Part shown: piece by piece, positions 33,054 through 40,785 of the stretch
Numbering within the stretch: position 1 is the stretch's first letter
How the letters are laid out: each line of letters starts with the position of its first letter
Source of the DNA: Robiginitomaculum sp.
GTDB taxonomy: Bacteria; Pseudomonadota; Alphaproteobacteria; Caulobacterales; Maricaulaceae
DNA length: 64,000 nt
Assembly (NCBI GenBank): GCA_016765135.1
Contig: JAESQN010000033.1
Coordinates: 1 to 64,000, forward strand
Reading direction: 5' to 3'
Notes under the pieces: generated by a model
Databases searched by the model: none
Told to the model about the DNA's origin: nothing
Seen by the model: the letters and a program-made list of their open reading frames with translations, nothing else
Program-made: the position numbers and the translations under genes

Positions 33054-36000
33054 TAGCTGCTCTTATTCGCTGGTCAATTGACAACCGGGTTTTGGTAATA
33101 TTGTTTGCACTCTTGCTGACGGCATGGGGCGGATATGCGCTCAAGAAAACCCCGTTGGACGCCATTCCTGATCTGTCCGATGTGCAGGTGATCATCAAAA
33201 CATCTTACCCCGGTCAAGCCCCGCAAGTGGTCGAAGATCAAGTTACCTATCCCCTGACTACCGCCATGTTGGCCGTGCCGGGAGCCGTAACAGTGCGCGG
33301 CTATTCGTTCTTTAATGACAGTTTCGTTTATATTATTTTTGAAGACGGGACGGATTTATATTGGGCTAGGTCAAGAGTGCTTGAATATCTCTCACAAGTC
33401 GCCCCTACCCTGCCAGCCTCTGCCCGCTCGGCCCTTGGCCCGGACGCTACCGGGGTTGGCTGGATTTACCAATATGCGTTGGTTGACCGCACGGGCGGAC
33501 ATGATCTGTCCCAGCTACGTTCTATCCAGGACTGGTTTTTAAAATATGAACTCCAGACCGTTGAGGGCATATCCGAAGTGGCCACCATTGGCGGCATGGT
33601 CAAGCAATACCAGGTCGTGGTCGATCCGGAAAAACTGCGCACCTATAATATCCCGCTGGCGAAAATACGCACGGAAATCAAGCGCGGCAACCAGGAAACC
33701 GGAGGCAGGGTTATCGAAATGGCCGAGGCCGAATATATGGTGCGGGCATCGGGGTATATAAAAGGCATAAAAGACCTGGAGGTTATCCCCCTCGCCGTCA
33801 CCGAAAAAGGCACACCAATTCTCTTGCGCGACGTAGCGGAAATCCGCCTTGGCCCTGAGCTTAGGCGCGGCATTGGCGAGCTTAACGGTGAGGGCGAAGC
33901 CGTGGGCGGCGTTATCATAATGCGCTACGGCGAAAATGCCATGAACACCATCAGCCTTGTTAAAGAGAAACTCAAGACGCTGCAAAAAAGCTTGCCCGAA
34001 GGCGTGGAAATCGTCACGACCTATGACCGCTCCTCCTTGATAAAACGCGCCGTACACACGCTCCAGGAAAAACTCCTGGAGGAATTTATCGTCGTGCTTT
34101 TGGTCTGCGCGATATTCCTGTTTCACGTACGCAGTGCATTGGTGATATTGCTTAGCCTGCCGCTCGGTATTCTGATCGCATTTATTGTCATGGGTGGCCA
34201 GGGTATCAATGCCAATATCATGTCACTTGGCGGGATAGCTATCGCCATCGGGGCTATGGTGGACGCGGCGATTGTCATGATTGAAAACATGCACAAACAC
34301 ATAGAACGAACGCCGCTGACCAATGAGAACCGCTGGAAAATTGTCGCAAAAGCCGCGACCGAAGTTGGCCCGGCATTGTTTTTCTCGCTTTTGATCATCA
34401 CCTTTAGCTTCTTGCCTATCTTCGCCCTTCAGGCCCAGGAAGGCAGGTTGTTCCACCCCCTCGCTTATACCAAAACCTATGCTATGGCGGGCGCGGCGTT
34501 TCTGTCCGTGACTTTGGTGCCCGTGCTTATGGGGTATTTCATTCGCGGCAAAATAGTGCCTGAACATAAAAACCCGGTGAACTGGTTGTTGTTGGTTATC
34601 TATCGCCCGTTCATCAACCTGGTGCTGAAAGCCCCGGTCGCCATGATTTTGGTGGCATTTCTAATCATGTCCAGCGCGCTCATTCCGCTCAACAGAATGG
34701 GTAGCGAGTTTATGCCGGATCTCGACGAAGGTGATTTGCTGTATATGCCGAGTGCCTTCCCGGCGGTGTCGGCGGGTAAAATGTCGCAAATTTTGCAACA
34801 AACCAACAAGCTGATTATGACGGTTCCCGAAGTAGAAACCGCCTACGCCAAGGCCGGGCGGGCCGATACGGCCACAGACCCCGCGCCTTTGACTATGGTC
34901 GAAACCACTATTCGCCTCAAACCTAAAGACGAATGGCGCGAAGGCATGACCACCGAGAAGCTCAAGAAAGAGCTGGACGCTCTGGTGCAAATCCCAAGCC
35001 TGACCAATGTCTGGATCATGCCCATTAAAAACCGCATCGACATGTTGGCCACGGGCATCAAAACCCCCATCGGCATTAAAGTCGCCGGGCCGGACTTGAA
35101 CATCATTGGCGAAATCGGTCAGGAGATTGAAAAACTGATCAAGGATGTTCCGGGAACATCTTCCGTTTACGCCGAACGCGTCACGGGTGGCCGGTTTGTG
35201 GATGTGGACATCAAACGCGAGGAAGCGGCAAGGTTCGGGCTTAACGTGGCGGATGTGCAAGACTTTGTACAAACCGCCATTGGCGGCATGACTGTGACGC
35301 AATCGGTTGAAGGCCTGGAGCGTTATCCCATCAATGTCCGTTATCCCCGTGAATATAGAGACTCGCTGGAGCGGCTGAAAAACCTACCGGTTGTCACCAA
35401 AACCGGGGCGCAAATACCTTTGTCACGGCTGGTGGATATTTCCATCTCCGGTGGCCCTGGTGTGATCCGTAGCGAAAACGCCCGCCTGAACGGCTGGATT
35501 TATGTGGACATATCCGGTGTGGACATTGGCTCATATGTGGTGGACGCGAAAAAGGCGGTCGAAAACCTTGAACTCCCCGCCGGATATTCCCTGTCCTGGT
35601 CTGGCCAGTACGAATATATGGAACGTGCCAAGCAGCGCCTTAGCGTGGTTGTGCCGCTCACATTGGTGATCATTCTGTTGCTGTTGTTCCTGAACTTTCG
35701 GGCTATTACGCCCGTGCTTATTATCATGGGAACTTTGCCGCTCGCACTTGTCGGCGGGCTGTGGTTCCTTGATATATTGGGCTATAATATGTCGGTAGCG
35801 GTCGGGGTCGGGTTTATCGCCTTGGCCGGGGTCGCCGTAGAAATCGGCGTGCTGATGATTGTCTATCTGGAGCAGGCTTTGGACAAGCAGGTAAAACTGG
35901 TCAAAGAGGAAGGCCGGGAATTTACCCGCGATGATTTACGCAAAGCGGTTATCGGCGGCGCGCTTATGCGCATCCGCCCGATCATGATGACGGTAGCCGT

Positions 36001-36190
36001 AATCATTGCCGGTCTCTTGCCAATTATGCTGGGTACGGGAACAGGTTCCGAGGTTATGCGCCGCATCGCCGCCCCTATGGTCGGCGGCATGACCAGCGCC
36101 ACGGTTCTGACCCTATTGGTTATCCCCGCCGCTTTCCTGATATGGAAACGGGCGGCTTTAAAACTGCCAAGAGAAAGGAAAACTGCATAG
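33050..36190 (+). CDS. cusA: Heavy-metal RND efflux transporter (CusA-like)
   Basis: Inner-membrane proton-driven pump, 1046 residues with the usual 12 membrane segments. Family signatures: DAIPDLSDVQVIIKTSYPGQ, GAMVDAAIVMIENMHKHIE (proton-relay region), FMPDLDEGDLLYMPSAFPA, RIDMLATGIKTPIGIKVAGP and GFIALAGVAVEIGVLMIVYL. The Met residues in LLYMPS and RIDMLATG correspond to the methionines that carry Cu(I)/Ag(I) in E. coli CusA; the Met of REGMTTEKL may be the third. This points to the monovalent-metal (HME4) class rather than CzcA or CnrA. The start overlaps the cusB stop. Confidence 0.95.
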   Translation: MIAALIRWSIDNRVLVILFALLLTAWGGYALKKTPLDAIPDLSDVQVIIKTSYPGQAPQVVEDQVTYPLTTAMLAVPGAVTVRGYSFFNDSFVYIIFEDGTDLYWARSRVLEYLSQVAPTLPASARSALGPDATGVGWIYQYALVDRTGGHDLSQLRSIQDWFLKYELQTVEGISEVATIGGMVKQYQVVVDPEKLRTYNIPLAKIRTEIKRGNQETGGRVIEMAEAEYMVRASGYIKGIKDLEVIPLAVTEKGTPILLRDVAEIRLGPELRRGIGELNGEGEAVGGVIIMRYGENAMNTISLVKEKLKTLQKSLPEGVEIVTTYDRSSLIKRAVHTLQEKLLEEFIVVLLVCAIFLFHVRSALVILLSLPLGILIAFIVMGGQGINANIMSLGGIAIAIGAMVDAAIVMIENMHKHIERTPLTNENRWKIVAKAATEVGPALFFSLLIITFSFLPIFALQAQEGRLFHPLAYTKTYAMAGAAFLSVTLVPVLMGYFIRGKIVPEHKNPVNWLLLVIYRPFINLVLKAPVAMILVAFLIMSSALIPLNRMGSEFMPDLDEGDLLYMPSAFPAVSAGKMSQILQQTNKLIMTVPEVETAYAKAGRADTATDPAPLTMVETTIRLKPKDEWREGMTTEKLKKELDALVQIPSLTNVWIMPIKNRIDMLATGIKTPIGIKVAGPDLNIIGEIGQEIEKLIKDVPGTSSVYAERVTGGRFVDVDIKREEAARFGLNVADVQDFVQTAIGGMTVTQSVEGLERYPINVRYPREYRDSLERLKNLPVVTKTGAQIPLSRLVDISISGGPGVIRSENARLNGWIYVDISGVDIGSYVVDAKKAVENLELPAGYSLSWSGQYEYMERAKQRLSVVVPLTLVIILLLLFLNFRAITPVLIIMGTLPLALVGGLWFLDILGYNMSVAVGVGFIALAGVAVEIGVLMIVYLEQALDKQVKLVKEEGREFTRDDLRKAVIGGALMRIRPIMMTVAVIIAGLLPIMLGTGTGSEVMRRIAAPMVGGMTSATVLTLLVIPAAFLIWKRAALKLPRERKTA

Positions 36191-36195
36191 CCCCT

Positions 36196-36237
36196 TGTAG
36201 GGTGGATTACGCGCAAAAGGCGCTAATCCACCCTACA
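36196..36237. terminator. Long hairpin between cusA and cytochrome c genes
   Basis: TGTAGGGTGGATTA (36196-36209) pairs exactly with TAATCCACCCTACA (36224-36237), with GCGC/GCGC extending the stem towards an AAAA-containing loop. It lies between convergent genes and probably ends both transcripts. Half of the same sequence recurs at 60114-60134, so it also belongs to a dispersed palindromic repeat family. Confidence 0.75.
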
Positions 36238-36247
36238 GTTTTATTCT

Positions 36248-36721
36248 TTATTTCGTCTCAATAGCTTCATATTGCCTGTTCAAACCGTCTTGCCGCTTCT
36301 GGATATTTTCGGGCCATTGGCTTTTTATGTAAGAAAGTACGGCCACTATCTCTTCGTCTGTTAATGTATCCTCGTAAGCGGGCATATCGCTTTCATAGTC
36401 AGGGCCGGCAAATTTCTGCACACCGTATTTGGTCATATCAAACAACATTTGGTCAGGGTGATGCCAGGTGTGGCCGCTCTCGTCGTGGGGCGGAGCCGGG
36501 AGTAGACCTTCAGGACTTCTAATTCTCCAATCCCCCTGCCCTTCAAGATTTGCCCCGTGGCAAGACGCGCAGTCCTGAATGTATATGACCTTGCCCTGCG
36601 CAACCAGTTCGGAATTGTCCGGCTGCAATTTGATGCCGCCAATAACTGGTGTCTCGCTAGAACATGCGGCCAGTAAAAAACTGCCCATAAGGAACATGGA
36701 AATTGTACGCATATATTTCAT
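36248..36721 (-). CDS. Class I cytochrome c lipoprotein
   Basis: 157 residues. Lipoprotein signal MGSFLLAACSSE, then QDCASCHGANLEGQG with the CxxCH haem site, later DMPAYEDTLTDEEIVAVLSY with the likely axial Met and the terminal helix of small c-type cytochromes. It is exported and lipid-anchored and would carry electrons in the periplasm. It begins one base after the sigma-factor stop, so it is the last gene of the cnr-like operon. Such cytochromes sometimes lie in copper clusters; the redox partner is unknown. Confidence 0.88.
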   Translation of the reverse strand: MKYMRTISMFLMGSFLLAACSSETPVIGGIKLQPDNSELVAQGKVIYIQDCASCHGANLEGQGDWRIRSPEGLLPAPPHDESGHTWHHPDQMLFDMTKYGVQKFAGPDYESDMPAYEDTLTDEEIVAVLSYIKSQWPENIQKRQDGLNRQYEAIETK

Positions 36722-36722
36722 A

Positions 36723-37295
36723 TTAATTTCCTAAGTTAAGATTAGCAGACAAGCTATGCCGCGCTCTATAAATTCGCGTCTCGACAGCTTTCGGGCTTAT
36801 GCCCAAAACTTCCGCCGCTTGTTTATGGCTCATGTCTTCCAACGTACACAGAATGAGCGGCGCCTTCAGATTTTCCGGTAATTGGGCAATTTTTGCAACC
36901 AAACTATCAAGCTTTCGCTTGGCATCAATGCTACCTTCCGGGTTCTCGTCAGATTGAACCGCTGTCAACTTAGCTTCCATAAACGGCGTGACCCTTTGCA
37001 TGAAGGAACGGGTTTTACGTTTACGGCCCAAGTCCCGGCATTTGTTTTTTGCAATTTGAAACGCCCATGTGGAGAATTTATAGGCCGGGTTAAACCGTGA
37101 CAGATTACGGTGCATAGCGATAAATGTGTCCTGGACAATATCTTCGGCATCATCCGGGTCGTTCACGTAACGGTAGGCAAAGCCGTAGAGCGGTGATTTA
37201 TACTTACGCATAATTTCGGTAAATGCCCGGTCTTCTCCAGCCACGGCTCTTTTCAAAAGAGCTTTGTCTTCCGCATCTGATTCCAAGGATACCAT
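36723..37295 (-). CDS. cnrH: ECF sigma factor (CnrH-like)
   Basis: 190 residues, as expected for CnrH-type factors. Sigma2 region: YKSPLYGFAYRYVNDPDDAE, DIVQDTFIAMHRNLSRFNPA and FSTWAFQIAKNKCRDLGRKR. Sigma4 region: LPENLKAPLILCTLEDMSHK, QAAEVLGISPKAVETRIYRA. It lies 14 bases downstream of the sensor gene, in the order anti-sigma, sensor, sigma seen in cnrYXH and nccYXH. In Cupriavidus metallidurans CnrH drives its own operon and the efflux genes once CnrX has bound metal. Its targets here are inferred to include the Cus-like pump. Confidence 0.88.
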   Translation of the reverse strand: MVSLESDAEDKALLKRAVAGEDRAFTEIMRKYKSPLYGFAYRYVNDPDDAEDIVQDTFIAMHRNLSRFNPAYKFSTWAFQIAKNKCRDLGRKRKTRSFMQRVTPFMEAKLTAVQSDENPEGSIDAKRKLDSLVAKIAQLPENLKAPLILCTLEDMSHKQAAEVLGISPKAVETRIYRARHSLSANLNLGN

Positions 37296-37309
37296 GAAAG
37301 CAGTATGGT

Positions 37310-37756
37310 CTAATTTGCCATATTTTGAAAGGAGCGTTGCACGATTTTATCAAATTGGTTTGCCTGGCCCTCATTGAGCAATGCGCGCATGGCGAAAATA
37401 TGTTCAATTGTCAGGGTTTGCATCTCGTCCAAAACTTGCACATATGTATCTTTGGCGGTTATAACATTGGGTGCCATAACGTGAGAAACCTGCATTGCCT
37501 GGCTCAATTCAGCGCTTGCCGTTTTCATGCGGGCTTCCAGAACTGCTTTGTTTTCGCTAAACCCCGTTTCCAGGTCGTGCAATTTTTCGTCCTGGGTTTT
37601 GTTCAGAACCAATTCTGCGTGGATTTGCTCATGCAACCCGACACTGCGCACGGCATCTGGCATGATATATTTATGGCCAAGCAATATGCCGACAACGCCA
37701 GCTAAAAAGCTAAGGCTTATAATGAGCAAGGCAGTTCGGACACCATTATTACCCAC
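37310..37756 (-). CDS. cnrX: CnrX-like periplasmic metal sensor
   Basis: 148 residues if it starts at the GTG at 37756, which overlaps the cnrY-like stop (GTGGGTAA). Membrane anchor at residues 8 to 27, then a helical sensor domain. With this start, His42 and His46 (GLHEQIHAE), Glu63 (DLETGF), and His119 and Met123 (EHIFAMR) fall at the residue numbers of the metal ligands of CnrX from Cupriavidus metallidurans. The matching numbering supports the GTG start. CnrX senses Ni(II)/Co(II) and can also bind Cu(II) in vitro. A longer frame from 37858 overlaps the upstream gene and is unlikely. Confidence 0.88.
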   Translation of the reverse strand: MGNNGVRTALLIISLSFLAGVVGILLGHKYIMPDAVRSVGLHEQIHAELVLNKTQDEKLHDLETGFSENKAVLEARMKTASAELSQAMQVSHVMAPNVITAKDTYVQVLDEMQTLTIEHIFAMRALLNEGQANQFDKIVQRSFQNMAN

Positions 37757-38030
37757 AGCACGGCACCATGATCTTGCTGATACTATAAGACGGGGCACTG
37801 GAGAATGCATCAAATTCATAGGAAGCAGGTGCCGCACTGGCCCCAATTGTACCGCCAACTAGCAAGGTCGTGGCAATGGGCAGACTTTTGAGCCACAGCG
37901 GCATGGCGGAAAAATAGGCAAATGGTTTTAAGCTTTCGATGCGTTGCCACACCTGCGCTTCAAGGCCGGTCAACCGGCCTTGATCTGGCGGGGAAAGCTC
38001 CGATAGTAATATGTCGAGTTTATCTGTCAT
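37749..38030 (-). CDS. cnrY: CnrY-like membrane-anchored anti-sigma factor
   Basis: 93 residues, close to the length of CnrY. The cytoplasmic N-terminal ~45 residues (TDKLDILLSELSPPDQGRLT, GLEAQVWQRIESL) would hold the sigma factor. A membrane segment lies at about residues 48 to 68 (LKSLPIATTLLVGGTIGASA), followed by a short periplasmic tail ending in VPCCG. Position is the main evidence: it directly precedes the sensor and sigma genes and overlaps the sensor gene by eight bases. The sequence itself is poorly conserved in this family, so identity rests on size, topology and order. Confidence 0.75.
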   Translation of the reverse strand: MTDKLDILLSELSPPDQGRLTGLEAQVWQRIESLKPFAYFSAMPLWLKSLPIATTLLVGGTIGASAAPASYEFDAFSSAPSYSISKIMVPCCG

Positions 38031-38055
38031 GTTTTTCCTAAATCAACCACCTGCA

Positions 38056-38592
38056 TTATGATGTATGCAAATGGGCCACTTTCCAACTACCGTCCACGTT
38101 TTTCAAAATAGCCGTGCCGTTGCGGGTCACATCACTAGCTTTGCCTTTATAGGTGTAGGCCATGTCTATTAAAAACGTAGCCGTTGCCAAATCACCTGAT
38201 ACATTGGTGTTAAAATTGCTATATTCGTATTTGGTAAACACCAAATCCGGATTGTCAAATTCAGGTGCCAAATGGTTGTCGCGGTAATCGGCCCAACCAA
38301 TATTTTTGCCCTTGCCTTCAAATATAGTAAAATCCAACCCGTCCGGCAATACATGCGCTTCCATACCAGCTACATCTTTTGTGTCGATCAGCTTGGCATA
38401 GTTGTTCAGCGTCGCCTGCACGGCTTGGCGCGCCGCAGCAATGTCCACTTCCTTGACCGCTTCGACAACTTCCACAACGCTTGTTTCAATTTTTGTATCA
38501 TCAACATCTTGCGGTGCTTGCGCCCCGGAACATGCGGCGAGCGGTAATGCGAAAGCCGCGCCAACAATAAGTGTTTTTGTGATATTTTTCAT
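38056..38592 (-). CDS. SnoaL/NTF2-like (DUF4440-type) lipoprotein
   Basis: 178 residues. Lipoprotein signal GAAFALPLAACSGA, a Val/Glu-rich linker, then an NTF2-like fold: AVQATLNNYAKLIDTKDVAG, MEAHVLPDGLDFTIFEGKGK, LATATFLIDMAYTYKGKASD, and the closing GSWKVAHLHTS. SnoaL-like domains serve as small-ligand pockets or stress enzymes, and no catalytic residues can be assigned. It lies 25 bases upstream of the cnrY-like gene on the same strand and may share its transcript. A link to metal response is by neighbourhood only. Confidence 0.78.
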   Translation of the reverse strand: MKNITKTLIVGAAFALPLAACSGAQAPQDVDDTKIETSVVEVVEAVKEVDIAAARQAVQATLNNYAKLIDTKDVAGMEAHVLPDGLDFTIFEGKGKNIGWADYRDNHLAPEFDNPDLVFTKYEYSNFNTNVSGDLATATFLIDMAYTYKGKASDVTRNGTAILKNVDGSWKVAHLHTS

Positions 38593-38627
38593 AAGGTCTT
38601 CTCCAAAGTAAACATTAACATAAGCCC

Positions 38628-39341
38628 TTAGCCGAAACCGGGCAAGAGATGTTTTATACCGCCGTGAGCCAGCGCGCCGCCCAAGAAGCCGTTAATGGCT
38701 ACGGCCAATGCGCCGCCAAACAATAGCACATTAAAGACCATATTCTTGGACAGGCCGCCTTCCGCCTTTGCCGCTTTTTGCATGAAATAAGCGATGACAA
38801 AACCGCCAAACAGTAGCGTCGTCCCGAGCCATCTATGAATGGACATGACCGCGTTTTCACCCGTCTGCACCGGCCCGGAATGCATCCAGCCAAGCACACC
38901 TGCACCCAGCGCACCCAGGGCACCCGTCCACACCAAAACCGTAACCGCATTATCATACGCGCTAGTTTTGGAGCGAATATTAAGCACCTGGGCAAAGGCC
39001 GCTGTTAGCAACAATGCGATAGGGAAATGAACTATCAGCGGGTGATATTTACCAAACGCCGCCATGACTTTGGAAAATGTTGAGCTGTTCGGGTCTAACC
39101 CCCAATGGGAATGCCCACCGGTATCATCTGCTGCGGCTTCGTCGTGCGGTGCCATTTCATCGTGGCCCGCGCCATTTGCGTCATGTTCTGGCATTTCATC
39201 TTTATTACCATTGGTCTGTTGGCTTTGGGTTTGTTCTTTCTTGACTTCGTGCATTTTCTGCGGATGAGCGGACGCTATTTGCGCCGTAAACAACGCGGTG
39301 AAAATGAGGCTGGCAATGACAATAATATATTTAAGACGCAC
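38628..39341 (-). CDS. DUF2231-type membrane protein with His-rich periplasmic region
   Basis: 237 residues. A signal peptide (ALFTAQIASAHPQK) is followed by a His/Asp/Glu-rich stretch (HDANGAGHDEMAPHDEAAAD, GGHSHWGLDP). Four membrane segments follow, starting with YHPLIVHFPIALLLTAAFAQ, the DUF2231 hallmark with its His, and including MSIHRWLGTTLLFGGFVIAY. DUF2231 proteins are small membrane proteins, some thought to bind haem. The His-rich stretch suggests metal binding. It sits in the putative cnr-like transcript, with a perfect palindrome upstream of its start. Confidence 0.75.
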   Translation of the reverse strand: MRLKYIIVIASLIFTALFTAQIASAHPQKMHEVKKEQTQSQQTNGNKDEMPEHDANGAGHDEMAPHDEAAADDTGGHSHWGLDPNSSTFSKVMAAFGKYHPLIVHFPIALLLTAAFAQVLNIRSKTSAYDNAVTVLVWTGALGALGAGVLGWMHSGPVQTGENAVMSIHRWLGTTLLFGGFVIAYFMQKAAKAEGGLSKNMVFNVLLFGGALAVAINGFLGGALAHGGIKHLLPGFG

Positions 39342-39354
39342 GGCGGACTTCCCC

Positions 39355-39381
39355 TTGATTTTCTAGGTTGATTTTCTAGGT
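39355..39381. repeat. Short tandem repeat upstream of the DUF2231-type gene
   Basis: TTGATTTTCTAGG occurs twice in tandem just upstream of the 39341 start codon, and a third partial copy (TTGATTTCAT) follows. It lies in the likely leader of the transcript. Significance is unknown; slippage could alter leader spacing. Confidence 0.6.
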
Positions 39382-39394
39382 TGATTTCATTTAG

Positions 39395-39408
39395 GTCACA
39401 ATTGTGAC
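39395..39408. promoter_or_regulatory. Perfect 14-base palindrome upstream of the cnr-like gene string
   Basis: GTCACAATTGTGAC is a perfect palindrome 54 bases upstream of the DUF2231-type gene start. The related half-sites TGTGAC and CCACAT occur at 39460-39477. The spot suits a dimeric regulator controlling the minus-strand string from the DUF2231-type gene onward. The protein that would bind it is unknown. Confidence 0.55.
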
Positions 39409-39487
39409 TTCAGGCGTAATACGCGCCGCCAGGCTCAATCCCTTAAATAAATCCGCAAAATGTGACTTTTTGCCACATTAAAAATTA

Positions 39488-39964
39488 TTACTTCCCCAAA
39501 TAACTGGCATAAATCTCGGTTTTGCCATCTTTGAAAAAGATAATCACATCATAGGGGTCAAACCTACCGTTTTCCATGCCCGGTGAACCAGACACCATAC
39601 CAGGAACCGCAAGGCCAAGGGCACCCGCTGGTTTTTCCTTGAGCAAGCGTTCAATTTCGCGCATGGGCACATGACCTTCAATCACATAGCCACCGATCAG
39701 GGTTGTATGACATGATTCTAGCTGACCCGGAACTTTGGCAGCCGTTTTATATTTATCCATATCTTCCACATCATGGGCCGTGACCTGGTATCCGGCGTTA
39801 TCAGCATGGGTAATCCAGCCACCACAACATCCACATGTGGGTGATTTATAGACCACCATTGCTTTGGGGCTAGCCGACGCCGTTGGCACCAGAGACGGCT
39901 TGAACATCCACGCACCCGCGCCGATCACCAACACCGCAATCAATCCAATTACATATTTCTTCAT
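39488..39964 (-). CDS. DUF411 family metal-binding protein
   Basis: 158 residues with a signal peptide or anchor (VIGLIAVLVIGAGAWMF). The DUF411 core has VVYKSPTCGCCGGWITH (CxCC), ESCHTTLIGGYVIEGHVP and GLAVPGMVSGSPGMENG, all family hallmarks. DUF411 proteins are periplasmic and widespread in copper and silver resistance clusters, where the Cys/Met set is thought to bind Cu(I). GGAG lies seven bases before the ATG. It is separated from the DUF2231-type gene by 146 bases holding the palindrome, so it may be transcribed separately. Confidence 0.9.
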   Translation of the reverse strand: MKKYVIGLIAVLVIGAGAWMFKPSLVPTASASPKAMVVYKSPTCGCCGGWITHADNAGYQVTAHDVEDMDKYKTAAKVPGQLESCHTTLIGGYVIEGHVPMREIERLLKEKPAGALGLAVPGMVSGSPGMENGRFDPYDVIIFFKDGKTEIYASYLGK

Positions 39965-40080
39965 GCCAATTCTCCAATTAAATTCTAAACTTTAGCAAGC
40001 CTAACATAAACCGCACGCAAAACATACAGATTACCAAATAATACGCAGCCAGAAGGCAATTCCCTCAATGCATCTTGCCC

Positions 40081-40785
40081 CTACTTTACCACATAAGGCA
40101 CAACAACACCGTCCTTAACCGTCAGCACCCTGTCCATATAGGGAATCAGGTTCATATTGTGGGTGGCGACCAGGGCGGAGACGCCCTCTAGCCTGGTCAT
40201 GTCGAACAAACTTTGGAAGACATTGCCGGATGTGTTGGGGTCGAGATTTCCGGTGGGTTCATCAGCTAACAAGATTTTCGGCTTGTTGGCAATGGCCCGC
40301 GCAATAGCAACGCGTTGTTGTTCCCCGCCCGACATTTGCGAAGGTTGGTGGTGCATACGTTCGGACAGACCCATAACCCCGAGCAAGCGTTCGGCTTCTT
40401 TGCGGGCCGCTGATTGTGATTTGCCCGCAATCATTTGCGGCAGGGCCACATTATCCAGAGCTGTAAATTCGCGGAGCAGATGATGGAATTGATAAACAAC
40501 ACCAATTTGATTGCGGCGGATTGCTGTGCGTTTATTATCGGACAGGGACAAGCATTCTTTGCCGCCGATATACACCTCGCCCGCATTGGGTTTCTCCAAC
40601 AATCCCGCTGCATGTAACAACGTTGATTTACCCGACCCGGACGGCCCAACCAACCCGACCATCTCCCCAGGATAAATATCCAGCTCCGCCCCCGCCAACA
40701 CGTTCAACACGCTGTCCCCGGATTTGAACGAACGGTGCAAGCCCCGCACAGAAAGGATTGGTTGCTTACGCATAGCATCATTCAT
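40081..40785 (-). CDS. lolD: Lipoprotein-releasing ABC ATPase LolD
   Basis: ATPase that energises transfer of outer-membrane lipoproteins from the inner membrane to LolA. 234 residues. Walker A GPSGSGKSTLLHAAG, Q-loop VVYQFHHLL, signature MSGGEQQRVAIARAIA, Walker B ILLADEPTGNLD and the H-loop VATHNM. The start overlaps the end of the permease gene by eight bases, forming a lolC-lolD pair. Only one permease gene is present, as is common in alphaproteobacteria. Confidence 0.94.
   Translation of the reverse strand: MNDAMRKQPILSVRGLHRSFKSGDSVLNVLAGAELDIYPGEMVGLVGPSGSGKSTLLHAAGLLEKPNAGEVYIGGKECLSLSDNKRTAIRRNQIGVVYQFHHLLREFTALDNVALPQMIAGKSQSAARKEAERLLGVMGLSERMHHQPSQMSGGEQQRVAIARAIANKPKILLADEPTGNLDPNTSGNVFQSLFDMTRLEGVSALVATHNMNLIPYMDRVLTVKDGVVVPYVVK

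Noticed and set aside
37757-37858. Upstream extension of the CnrX-like frame
   Set aside because: It overlaps the anti-sigma gene by over 100 bases and would shift the ligand numbering; the GTG start fits better.
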